From Hymenolepis diminuta (taxonomy: Eukaryota > Platyhelminthes > Cestoda > Cyclophyllidea > Hymenolepididae), in assembly GCA_900708905.1 (NCBI GenBank), contig CAADRB010000011.1, forward strand, positions 2,887,981-2,951,980: a stretch of 64,000 bases of DNA. The letters are read 5' to 3'. Of this stretch, positions 10,301 to 22,733 are shown piece after piece; position 1 is the first letter of the stretch; every line of letters starts with the position of its first letter. The position numbers and the translations under genes were made by a program. Under the pieces are notes generated by a model. That model ran no database searches, had not been told where the DNA came from, and saw nothing but the letters and a program-made list of their open reading frames with translations.

Positions 10301-13300
10301 AGTGGCTGCTCATTGGTTTATATATCTGAAAAACTAAGTTCGTGAGAAGATGATGTTCATCATTGAGAGATTTTGCTAAGAGATCATGTGAAAATTTGGT
10401 CAGATATAGATGACAGTATTATTAATCTTGCATATTCTTAAGGGTTCCAAACAAATCTTCGAACTATTTAGTATTGCATTCACTACATAATTTCCGATAT
10501 AGAGTACAAACACATTTGAAATATTGACACGGTATTTTCAATTCTATCAAACTCTCCAGGTGTGAAAAGTGAATAAGGGTTTTATATGTGAGATACCTTC
10601 CATTTACGCAGTAATGAGAAAGAGGTAGCGTTTTGCCCTCTGTAACTTTAATTTGACCGTGAGTGAACAATAATATTCCTTATATAAATAACCAAAAGAT
10701 TGAAATATATTAATTAGTGCTAATACATGCATTCAAGCTTAAAAATAATTAGAAGTGATGCGTACAAGTGGAATTCAACAGGTTAATTTTATTTAACTTA
10801 CCATAATTATCATTCTTCTGTCCAAAAGAAATGCATTGCATTAAAACAAACTAGGCTATATAAATATATTTTAATTAGAATGTACCTTGAATGAACTCTG
10901 CTACACTCAAAATACCTTGATTCTATCCACTTGTTTATCTTTAGAAGAAGATATAAATAAGTGTAGGTGGTCTGGTCTAGAAGTCGTAAATATCGAAAAT
11001 AGATATTAATTCATACAAATTTTAGGAGAAGTAAATCTCGGATAAAGAAGGAATGAGAAGAAAAGTAATTCTTGCGCCGAATATACAAGCAAGCTTGTTC
11101 ATATTTGGAAAAATTTTATAATTCACTTTATTATCTCTCTACCATGGAGAATCTAAATTTAAAAATGTCGAAAATAGCTAAAACAGTACACGTGATACAA
11201 AGCTCTAGTGATTTCAGTTAAATAACTGTAAGAAATAACGAATTCAAAATATTTTATCCCATTGCTTATGGTAGAATCGTGCTTTTAATGAAATAATGCA
11301 ATGTGTACAAATGTGGACTTCAGTTAAAACGTATTTTTAAATCAAAATGGGTTTTACATTATTAAGGCAGTTAATATTAGAAGAGGGGAAGAGGAAGTGC
11401 TTGAGTAAGCTTAATAATGAAAATAATAATTTTAGTGAAAAAAATTTTGACCTTATAGATTGGTAGTTTGTTTGAGAAAATCGAAATATATTGCTCATTT
11501 CTGATCATATTAAATGCACGAATATAACATTTAGAAAGAAGATAATGAACATTTATTTGAAAGGCTAATTTTATTTAGTCTGTAGTATTTTTATTTCTAT
11601 TTTTGACCTAATAAATAATTCAAAACTAGGAAAAAATGCTTTATAGCAGCCTGTCCTTACCCGCTTTCGCAATTTAAGATATTTTATTTTACAAAAGAGA
11701 TTTGGGTTTTATTACAAAGAATTGTACACCGGATTTATAAATATTATCTCATGTTTACAATTGCGCACAAAGAGCCAACGACCATGATGCTCTTTTGATG
11801 GTGATAGTTACATAAATTAGAACGCTTAAGGCTCAAAATACGTTCATACTACTCTGAAGACGTTTACCTTTAAAACACCATTAAAAAATGTTTTCTTCTA
11901 GAAATTGAACTCTAATTTAATTGGTTAAAGAATTCTTCATTACTTTTGATTTTAAGAGTAATAATGGCAAATTTATTTTATTGCTGTGTACAAAGTTCGA
12001 ATGATTTCACCCTAATATTATTTTCGAATTTCAAACTTTCTTCCAAACAGTAATTTTATCCTTCACTAAATTAAAAACCTGCCCATATTAATTGGACTTT
12101 TCCCAAAATTTTTCATTAAGAGATTTATTATGCTCACTTATTTCCGTTTTCGTCTTGAAAATGGTCAAAAAATCGATTGATCTATCAGTAAATTTATTTA
12201 AATTTGACAAATATTTGTATTTAAATGTTTTTTTTTGATGTAATGGAACTATATGATCTGGAATTCATTATCATTTGCTAAGATTACCTTTGAAAACAGA
12301 AAGGAATGGGGGCTTACATATTTACGATTGTTGCCACTTTGAATAATTCAGACAACTGGCCAGACGATAAGGTAAATTTGCAAATTTTAAATGTAGTGTC
12401 CATACCTTCTATTTGATTACCAATTAGCAAATGTTATTTGTGAGGCATGAAGAATGTAAATAAAATAAAAACTTGACGATTTTGTATTTGACTTGGAGCC
12501 TCTTCTTCTATGTTTACAATAAAGGATAAAGATTAATTGAAGGTATTTACGACAAAAACTGCTATCTCTCAACTCTAAGCTTCAAATTGTAAGTCACATT
12601 TATTGCTAAGGTTAGGAAACACTCATTTGTGCTGCAAATACAACAGATTTAGAGTAGGAGTGGCAATCATAACAAGGAAATATATGGTCTCAAAAATGCA
12701 TTGCTCGAACATCAGTCTCCGTCACTTTTAACCGCAGAATCAGTGACAGTAATTCTTAATGACTATTGAAGATAACGGAAAGTTATATTTAAACCAGACT
12801 TATAGTTGCTCTCTGTCTTTACAATAAATTCTCAATGACAAACCCAGATTTATTATATTAAACGATGGGTATTTGTGCATATTGTTTACATTAAAATATT
12901 GGTATAAAATGTACATATCTAGAACAAGATTTAGGAACATTTTATCTAATTAGGCACTTCTAAAAAGGGAACTATTTTGCAGGAGTAATTACTTATTTCT
13001 TACAACTATATTGAGATACTTGTTTTTACTGACGGTATATCAGGAACCTGACCAAGTCAGAGGTCACATTATCAATGTTGCCCAGTGTTTATTTATTTAT
13101 ATTCATGTAATTATATATGATGAGGTTCTTGTGCAAACTAAATGCAGACTACAGAGTGTTCTCCATATTGACATAATTTGTGATTTTTAAAACTTGTATT
13201 GAACGGCTTTTGTTATACTGTCTATTTCTGCGTTAAAAAATCTAATGTGTAATTTGAAAAGGAAAACTTTATTTTTTGGACAGAAAACTTTAATTTTTCA

Positions 13301-14048
13301 CATATTACTTCAATGCCAAATTTTAAAGTCAAATCCCGTGGTCAGATCATCGCTAGGCAAAATATGAAACTTAAGCTCTACATTAATTGAAATTCTAATT
13401 TATAATAAAAGGGTAGAATTTTAGCGCTCTCTAATGGTTGTCGATCAATTGTCACGCACTCATTTGTAAGGAACAAATTTATACCCTCAATTATACAAAA
13501 TTATTAACCTGACTTTAGAGTATTTTACTATTAACCTGGACAGTTAATTCTTGTGAATCATCAAATATCACAACCTCAAAAAATTCGGCTTTCTCATCTA
13601 TGCTATGTTAAGACTGTACGTTGATGAATGTAATTTAAAATCATTCTGTCATTTCAGGCATTGAAAAAAAACTAATGGACCGACCATTATGATTGAAACA
13701 ATGAGCAAGAAGTACTGGATATCCTAAACAATCGTTTATTGCACTTCAGAGTAAGAATTATGGCGGTTAAATTTTGAAACAAGAAATTAACGATTTATAA
13801 CCATTACAAAATCTGAATTTAAAATTTAAATGAATTAGGACTCTTTCATACCTTGATATAACTCTCGACACCTTTTTCGTGCCCTCATCTTTACCGGTTG
13901 TTGAATTTTTTTTAATCGACTTTTTTTTGAATTCCACAATTAAAAAAATGAAATTTATTATTATCGTGAGTATTTATAAGATGGAAATAGATTACCTTTC
14001 TCCACAATTAATGTATTTCATCAAATAAATGATCAGCATAAAAGTCCG
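7384..14048. other. Gene-poor AT-rich stretch
   Basis: No gene can be supported. The only notable segment is the slightly less AT-rich block near 7900-8530, listed separately. The remainder is AT-rich noncoding DNA with short homopolymer runs and no exon that I recognise. Confidence 0.4.
8155..8520 (-). other. Unrecognised 121-codon open frame, possibly transposon-derived
   Basis: This is one of the longest uninterrupted frames in the gene-poor DNA. The conceptual product starts MQQSVLWEIFKSLPAEIG and lacks a signal peptide, membrane segment or known motif. The base composition around it (about 7980-8530) is less AT-rich than its surroundings, which suits inserted material. There are no clear splice sites or a promoter, and the opposite strand is also open for 63 codons at 8053-8244. 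I do not recognise it; chance or a transposable-element fragment is more likely than a host gene. Confidence 0.15.
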
Positions 14049-14573
14049 AAGGTTGAAGGATAACTCTCTATGCCCTTTCCAGAATTACCTTTTATTCGCA
14101 TTCTCCACGACAATACCTCGATTTTTCCGCCCACGAAGTTGGAGCGACCTCATTTATGTCCCTATGACGCATAACCCCTGTCTGTCGGACATGTCTAAAG
14201 GCGTCCATAGATTTCCCCTCTCTTCTATAACCGCCTCGCTTCACATAAAAAGCACATCTGCGCTCATGCTCTGGCGTGGCCTTACCCAAGTGACTCATAT
14301 AAAGCTAGCCTTGTTCTCCAGACAACAACACACTGGTCAGTGCAGACTCCTACACGTCCTGTCCATCTCCTCTCTTCCTCACCACGCTGCTCTCCCTCTT
14401 TCTCTCCCTCTCTCTCTCCCTCTCTCTGTTACTCATTGTGGCTTCCTTGAATACATTTTTGGTCTACTCAACTCTTGGTGTTCTGTTTCACAATTGCTGT
14501 TAGCTCTTACTCAAGCAGCTGCGAATTGGTTGTCGTAATTTATTAGCTGCAAACCGTTGGTTGTTATCTAACT
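14049..14573 (+). repeat. Dispersed repeat family A, copy 2
   Basis: This block matches the reverse complement of 6870-7383 from end to end, with moderate divergence. It includes a CT-rich tract at about 14395-14430 (runs of TCTCTCC). The 169-codon open frame across 14029-14538 results from the repeat and its pyrimidine tract and shows no protein features, so it is not called a gene. Two copies in opposite orientation 6.7 kb apart show that this is an interspersed family. Confidence 0.75.
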
Positions 14574-15544
14574 CCAACAAGATAATAAAAGGGAAAAACA
14601 GATGAATGCGCTATTTCATTCAAAAAATCTTTTTATTGTCCGTTTAAAAATGAGATTCGTTTCGCCTCTATTTGTCTGAACTTATTTTATTTACTTATGG
14701 CGGAATAATGCCATTTAATTAATCACTACGAGGCTGCAATTACATTTGGGCATTATTGTCAAATCCATATTCTAAATTTAATTTCTATTATTGACTTGTG
14801 TTTATTAATACCCGTTTAATAGAATTTTTTTTGTTTTCGATATTAAAAGCCATTTGAATCAGTTTGCACTTTTAAAAAGCTACCGTACCTTAGCATAGTT
14901 AAGTACGACATTTATGAGAAAATACAATCCGCATATGGTGGGTACACTGATATCGACAGCCTCTGTATAGACATTGAATTTTGATAAAATTTCTGGTTAA
15001 TTTTGTTAATAAAGCGCATGAGAGTTTAATGCAAGCAAATTAGGGAATGAGATCATATTATCATAAGATAATGCTGTAAAAAATAACTTTGAAATCAGAA
15101 TCAGAAAAAATAAACAATATTATTAACTTTTAAAAAGATTCCTTGTTTAATCATTTGAGTGCCATAAATATTTGCTCTCGTTTTCTGATAAGAATGTTTC
15201 AACTAAAAAATAAATTTTTTAAAATTTTATTATCAAATATTTGTATTTGTTTAAGCAATTGATCACAAATCAGCAACGTGATTATTAATCAATATCGCAG
15301 GTAGATTTATACGTTGACCTAAAATATAAAATAATACGCTTTTATTCGAACAAATAAATTAAATTTTTGATATAATTTACAAAAATTGTTTAAAAGGTTG
15401 AATTTATACGTAGATGATTAATTATAGTTATTTACATTCCCATCAAAGTCAATCACTGACAGGGTTTTAATTTACCTTGCTTACTTGGCACAGACAATTT
15501 AGTATTAAACATCTTGGAAGGAAGCCAATAAGACAAAGCTCATA

Positions 15545-15885
15545 GTTATGGGGTTATCAATTCCCGCAGGTTGTCTCAAAGTCGCAAATCATCCTTATCA
15601 AGATGAAGGCGAATGTTGCTTCTGAGACCTTGACAACTATTTGGGACAAGAGCTGCTATCCGTTCGGCACTATTTTGGTCCACAGAAATTAATAACAAAA
15701 AGATCATTTCTATTTTTATATGTAAAGCCTTTGTTTAATTTTAAAAAAAATATATCGAGCTAACTACAGTTCTGTCTTACCATTCTCTCTGAGTCTGAGT
15801 CTATTCAATCGATATCCAGAGACAAATATGCCATGTCAGCTGACCTAGATTTGCTGGCAGTGTCGCAGCATAGAAAAGTCCTTAC
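15545..15885 (+). repeat. Dispersed repeat family B, copy 1
   Basis: It matches 39610-39920 in the same orientation. Shared landmarks include ATCAATTCCC, GTTGTCTCAAA, TCCTTA followed by a GATG/TATG segment, CTGAGAC, GGGAC, GCTATC, ACAGTTCTGTCTT versus ACATTCTGTCTT, and AGTCTGAGTC. The divergence indicates old copies. Function and class are unknown; no coding capacity is seen. Confidence 0.6.
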
Positions 15886-16935
15886 TTTTCAAAATAATGT
15901 ATAGAGAGTTAAGGTTAGGGAATAACTTTGATCACTTCTTCATTTCGAATGAAATTTATACAAAACGAATACTAGTTCGGGTGTTAACTTGATTGTTTAA
16001 GAAAATAAGTATTAAAATCACTTTTAGAAATTTGCAGATTTTGCACACATGTGAATTATTACAACTGTAGCCAGTTAAAACGTCATTCCTATTCCTTGAT
16101 TTATTAACATTATCAAATTACTTTCTTGAAAATTCGACATTGTAGACAATCGTTTACTGCAATCGGGAACGAATCATGAAATTTTCATTTTGGAACGCGA
16201 GTTATCATAAACTGGACTTTTTGTTAGCCCATAATTAAAAATGGTAAGATTGCTGGTATTACTGTGGGAAATAATGGTAATCAGCTTCTAACTCTGCTAA
16301 ACAGTACGAATATCAGTCAATATTTAAACTTAAGCACAGCTCTACAGCTACCTTTTGCTTAAGAGATTAAGATGCCTGAATAGGGATTTATTACAGTCCA
16401 TCGCCACGTTGAGTTTCCAATAATCGACTAATAAAAACGATAATACTTTATGAGCTTACCACTTCAGACTGATCTCATATTAGCATGTTTGGCTGAATAA
16501 CTAAATGCATTTAACGAGCGAGAAGCCCTTTTTTGTTTCAGTAAGGAAATTCATCATGTGTCCAGTCATGCGAGATTTGGATACAACCGCTAGACCTTAA
16601 ACGTGACTTCCCGTCCTCATTACATGTAAAAATTTCCATTTCAAAACAGTAGGTCTTATACCATAGACTTATGAAGAACAGATTAAACATCTTCAAAGTA
16701 AGTAGCTACTCAAGCCTTCAAACGGAAACTAAATGAAGGGCTTCAAAAGAGCTGTGCTTCAGTTTCCTTCTTCTTCAATATTACTGCTGAATTTTACTTC
16801 AAAGAAAGTGAAAATTTAAAAAAATACTTCCAAACTCAAGTTACATGACTTTCCTATAATACTGCGGCCATCAGACTGCAATAGAATAACTGTGTCGATA
16901 TGATTTTTATAGAAAGTTCAATATATATAGCTTTT

Positions 16936-16968
16936 AAAAAGTGGTTTAGATGTTAAAGACCACTTTTT
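16936..16968. repeat. Perfect 10-bp hairpin
   Basis: AAAAAGTGGT (16936-16945) and ACCACTTTTT (16959-16968) are exact reverse complements around a 13-base loop. The stem is too short for a microRNA precursor, and pairing does not extend outward. It may be a relic of a small inverted-repeat element or chance. Confidence 0.4.
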
Positions 16969-19900
16969 ATGCAGCGGAATCAAAAAGAATTTGGGTTTGA
17001 AATAAATAACGATGTCCGCACGGTGGTAAGAACCACTACTATATCTTGTTCCCAATGTTTCACTTTTAATTCCAGCTGCTATACGGTCAGTCAGGTCTAA
17101 CAAAGGGAGATTTTATTTGACAAATAAACTTCAATTGACATATAAAATAAATGCACTTAAAATTCAAGATTTAGGAAAAATTTCATTCAATATGCAGATT
17201 TTATGTTTTAATGTTTTACAAAACTATTTGAACACCAAAAAATTAGAAACAAAATAAATTTATCTGATATTTTGGACGTCTAATATAATATCATTTCAAA
17301 TTTTTCTGTCTTTCCCATTGTCCTACATATACCGCCACTTACCCCATCAGATCCCGCACATCTATTATAATCTGCGATTATAATTATAATAGTCTTCCCT
17401 AAAAGAGCAGTTCAATTTTTTCGAAGATAAAAATATGAAATTTTGCAAACAAGCAAAATGACATCTTGTAAAAGCTCTGCTAAAATATTTTAGGAAAGCA
17501 AGGATGAAGTTAATTTTCCATCATAGAAATATAAATAAACTATTTCATATTTTAACTTTAAATAAGCTCTAACAAATAAGAAAAACCATGTGCAAATAAT
17601 TCACCAGGATTTGAGGAAATACTATTTCTTCGTTAAAAAATGTCATTATAATTTATCTTCTAAGGAGGCTTTTCGTTGTTGATAAAATTTATAATTTTGA
17701 AACATTATGTTAATTACTGAGGTACAGTTGAGAAAACAGCCCGCAAAGAAAAATTCTCCCAAGAGAACATATTCTTGTTTTATTTCATGCAAATACGCAG
17801 TGATTAGAAATTTATACATTTATTTTTATTATTACGTCTCTTAAAATTAAACAAATTAGGAAACATTCAACGGTGGAGTTAATAAAAAATATTCCAATAT
17901 TAAAAAAAATAAAATCTTTCAATTTGCTCGCTCGAATCCCGCTTTTTAAATGACTGGAATTCAGTTGGTCACAACTGTCACAGTAACGTAAGTCTGCTTC
18001 TGATTTATAATGTCGTCTGAAGAAAGTGGTTTATTCGTTTCCAAAGACATAAAATTTTACAAGATTTAGAAATCTAAAGACGAGAATAATCGCAAAAATA
18101 GGAATTTTTATTGAAATCTGGAATTCAAGGATGTTGATCAAATGCTCGAATTGTGAAATAAAGAGCCTATTCGCATTGTGAGTTTTGAAAAGTATTTCCT
18201 AAGATAATCAATTCTTTTTCAGTTAATTTATTAAAAGCCAGTTCATATGACTCTGTGTTCAAAAGTCAAGTTTAATCTTCATGTTGGAACTGGATAACAG
18301 TACGTATTGGGGTACATAAACTATTATGAATATTCAGATTTCAGACGTCTATATCGCGGTGTTATTTGTTCAGAATATTCTTCAGATTATCGATAGATCT
18401 GCTGCTTTGTTTACCAAACAGTTTACTATAAAAATATGTATTCATATCAAAACTAGAGTCAAAACGTTTTAAACAGGGCCGATAATTACAGCTACCAGAA
18501 ATAAGCATAAGTTAATTAAACGCATGTAATTTGCACCCTTCCACATTCGCGATATTAATAATAAAAGACAATGTGCCATTTTTGAATAAAATATTTGAAG
18601 ATAATATATTTGTTAGCCGGGAAGTTAAAGAACCTAGTGTTGGTTCCGGTTAACAAGAGCATTCTGGAATCATTTTAAAATTACTCTAAACTTGAATATC
18701 CTAATAACGATCCGTCATTACGAACGAAGGGATTTTCCGATATTTGATCGGTTAAACTATGGTTTTCACTGAATTTTTATTTCTTTAAATGTTTACAATT
18801 AATCTATCTCTATTTCTGATAGTTTTACTTAAATGACTCGCTTCAATTAGCTTATCAAATGGGTTATGATTGAATTGGTTTATCAGTTCTCCCTCACGAG
18901 CCCAAATAAACTTCCCATCTCTTTATATACACAATCAGTTCTTCAGATCACTTCCTTGCGCATGTTTCATACTTTCGTTTAGCGAGCCACATAAAGAATT
19001 GATTTATTTACGGCCCCAGTCGTATGTTTGCTTTGTGATTTTAGTTCGTAAACCTAACTATCACTAACCATTACCCAAGGGAGAAATCTTCGCAATCTCT
19101 CTTGCGATGACAATATTTACTTCCATGTCTTCTTCAAACAATCAAATAAACGCTACTGAATTACAATAGGTAGAACTGTATTTTTTCTTCTATGCTATTA
19201 TATCCTAAATGAAATAAATGAAAAGAATGGGTAGAAGCAGAAGATAAGTGATTAATTAACGTCACCTACATAGGATGTACTTAATTAATAACTCAATTAA
19301 TACATCATAGCAGGTGGAGAATTGGTCCCATGAGACTGTATAATTTTTGTTTATGGTATTGAAGGACTATATTTGCTTCATTCAAAGAAAAATTAATTAA
19401 ATTCAGTCTCATTTTCTTTGATGTTTTCTTTAATTTAAAGGCATTAGAATAGTCAACCACATTAGACATAAATTATTTCTCCATGCTATTACTCTTAGCA
19501 TAAAATAATAGACTCACTTACTTATTACAATTTTAGCACAAACATAGTATTTGCAAATACGAACCTGGCAATATCGTATTTATGAGAGTGACATTTTTGA
19601 AGGAAAAGCATAAGTTTTTTACAAAGAATGAGAAGCGAACAGGGAAGTTTATATATTGTGAAGTTTTTATGAATTAAAAAAATTTTGTTTACATTCATTA
19701 GGTCTTATTTGTCGTCAATATTTGAATTTATTTAGAACGTTACAAAATTTTTATCAAATGTGTTGCATTGAAGCTTTTAAATGAAACATTTATTTTGAGA
19801 TATTTTCTCATCTCTAACACGGCAAATATATTCCTATACGTGATAGATCTGAAGTCGGTACGGGTCGTTATAGAATTCTGATATGAGACTTGTCATATTT

Positions 19901-21624
19901 ATACAATGGACATATATGCAACGTCCCAATTCCTACTATTTCAACATCCTCCGTCCGCGTATCAGAGAGGAGACAAGATATTTTGAAAGTACTTTATATT
20001 ACCAATCCCACAGGGTAGCCTAACAGGGACAACAGTCCTAACAGGAGTTATATATGTAAATATAAGCTTACGGTTATAATAAAGGAGATGTTTCCTTTCC
20101 ACTTCACGAACTCAACTACTAAAAGACAGGAATGAGGCAGAATTAATGACAGAATATCTTACTTTGGGAATGACAAGAAGGATGCGCAACCGTGAAATCA
20201 GTAAGCTGAATTCGTATAACTTCAGAGAGTAGAAAACAAAACTGAGGAAATTGATAAACGAAAGCACAAGTCCTACACAAATTAGTGATATAAGTAATAA
20301 ACTGAACAAAAATCAATAAATCAATATATAACCGCGTTAAAAGATAACACGGATTTGGAATAAAATCACTAAAATTTTGAATGATCATACCCAAGAATTA
20401 GTTCAATAGTGACAATTATCAGACTGACATTTTTTTCATCTGTACTTGTTCTAAATCTCATCTAATGCTGGTAAATACTTCCTTACAAAATTTTACCTAG
20501 TAAATCGGTACACATCCGGATACAAGCTTGCCTTCGTTATCAGACGAAGATACATATAAGTACGGAATACTTTTTAAACGCCGGAAAAAGAAGTGAATTT
20601 CCATTTCAAGAGAATTCGAGTAGCAATTGCTGTCATACTCAAAGTTATCCGATCTTAATGATAACCACTCTTGAATAGAAACCATTATTCTTAAATATTC
20701 TATATAGGTTATTTTGAATCTACCTGTCCGATCTACATCGGTGTGAATTTTAAGTGATCTTCTAGCATAGAGAACTTATAATATCCTTGCTGCATCATGT
20801 GGTATTCGATAAAACTCGTTGGAATTCACCTTGAATGAACCTAAGTAATCTCTGATCTGCTAGATTAAAATCAAGTAAGACCGCATTGCGTGTATCACCT
20901 ACCTTTCTATATCATTTTAAGAAATAGTATTTCTTACAGCTAGATAACTCCAAAGAAGAGAGAGACACCGCTACACAAGCATCTCAATTTAGAAAATATT
21001 GGCATTTGTTCTCTTCAGCACTCAAAAGTTTTCAACTTATATAATTAAGAAAGTACAACTGAATGCTGGTATTTAAAACTAATATTTACCATGACCAACC
21101 ACTTTTTTCGGTGTCTAGGCTCCGACGAAACACTTTCAAAATATAAAGGAATGGAGACCACAACCGCAACTGAGGATGTGAAGAACTCCCGGATGCTGGG
21201 CCGATTTTCCTTAATTTACCCTCAACGAATACTGTATTGGCAGCTATTTAACTCCTGTTCAAATAGCAAATTTGATACGACCTTATGTTTAGGTAGACAA
21301 TCTAATTAAAATTGATAAATCATGCTATTGATTAATCTAGTCTGCTAGTAAAACGTTTAAATGAATATTAATCGAAAATAAAAACTTAAATGGCATATTG
21401 GAACCTCTTTTATATTTCCAGATTTCAAAATTAAAATAAATGGATTCAGCATTTTTAGCATTACGCACCCCATGGAGAATTTCAACCCTTTTATACTTTA
21501 AAACAAATGCAAATTGTGTCTCAAAAGTTGGTCCAGCAATTACTTTTCCATTCTGATTATGTAAGTAAAAGAATAATCAATCTTACCGGTGACAACTTAT
21601 TTGAAAAATCAATTAGTACATTTT

Positions 21625-21644
21625 GCCGCCGAATAGGTGGCGGC
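21625..21644. repeat. GC-rich 6-bp hairpin in AT-rich DNA
   Basis: GCCGCC (21625-21630) pairs with GGCGGC (21639-21644) around an 8-base loop. The all-GC stem stands out in this AT-rich setting, but pairing does not extend beyond it. Confidence 0.35.
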
Positions 21645-22539
21645 TAAGTAATGCTATTTTTAGTTTAAAGAGAATTAGGCATTGTTAAACACTATAGTAT
21701 TATGAATTTAGAAAGGATGAAAAATTATGAAGAGAAGATTATAAATTTGGCATCAACAACGAATAATAGTGAAAACTTGCCAATATGTTACTCTAAAAAA
21801 CAAACCAATATGGGCTGAGAGGCAGGTAGGATAGTAGTAGTAAACACAGTCAAAGAATCAAAGGTCTTACGAAATTCGATCTCTGGATTCACCTTGTCTG
21901 TATTTTACTTCTCAGCCAGTTCATTGCATCATACTTTAATGTTCCAATATTCAAATTACAGGATTTTTCGTCCAGGTTCATGATTTTATGTTCATGTTCA
22001 TTCATTTGAATGATTGGTCAATCACCTCCTATTGATTTTTTCCACAAGTCAAGATACTAGCATGGTGATATGAGCTACCATTATTTTAATACAACAGAGC
22101 TCAAAAAGCTATAAAATTTTTCCGTTTACCTCAGCTATTTCGACCTTAACATTGGTTAAGTCTTCACAGTTATTGGCAAATAAAGTGTTATGTATTTACA
22201 CATATGCTGGGATTTTAAACTCATACACGTATTTCGTAAAGGCTACCAAGCGTTTTGTATTGGAAATGTTAAATTTAGTATAAAAAGTTTGGCGTAATGC
22301 TCGGTGTCGACTTAGGAACCAAATGCGCATGAAGAATGGCTATATGATTATAAAATTATCATTCTTTAATATATTTGTGCAACATAAAAATGCAATTGTC
22401 ACAAAGTAATATTGCCCAAAAATGTTTATGGTGAGGAAAGAGGAAAGTGCATTTCATCAGTTGGATAGAGCATAAGTTTGGTTAGTTTCCGTATCAATAA
22501 CCTATAATTCCCATGTTCATTTAGGAAAGCATTTTTCAA

Positions 22540-22733
22540 CACTCATCTCGAGTAGAGGGTAACATCATGGGACCTCCCTGGTGAGTGACTCGAATTCTGT
22601 CTCCATCTCCATTAGTTAGACTTAGCCAGTGCGATTGGCCATTTTCCTCATTGGGTGTGCGCCGATGGAACTCATACTCATGACCTCTGACATATCAGAC
22701 ATCCGCAGTGACCAATGTCCTATCCACACGCTT
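22540..22733 (-). repeat. tRNA-derived SINE, copy 1
   Basis: Read on the minus strand, the block starts with a degraded A-box head (GATAGGACATTGGTCACTGC) and a B-box-like segment TCAGAGGTCATGAG. It continues with TTCCATCGGCGCACACCCAA, a body with CAATCGCACTGGCTAAG, and the tail CGAGATGAGTG at 22540-22552. Head, body and tail appear in the same order in four other blocks of this window. This arrangement (pol III tRNA-like head plus unrelated body) is diagnostic of a tRNA SINE. Confidence 0.75.

Larger units (their letters stand above)
14574..22539. other. Gene-poor stretch
   Basis: No gene is supported. It contains repeat family B copy 1 (15545-15885), a 10-bp perfect hairpin at 16936-16968 and a GC-rich hairpin at 21625-21644. 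The 72-codon frame at 21091-21309 has no recognisable feature. Confidence 0.4.

Noticed and set aside
14029..14538. 169-codon open frame, second longest in the window
   Set aside because: It runs through repeat family A and its CT-rich tract (runs of LPLSLPLSLP); the matching copy at 6870-7383 does not preserve the frame.
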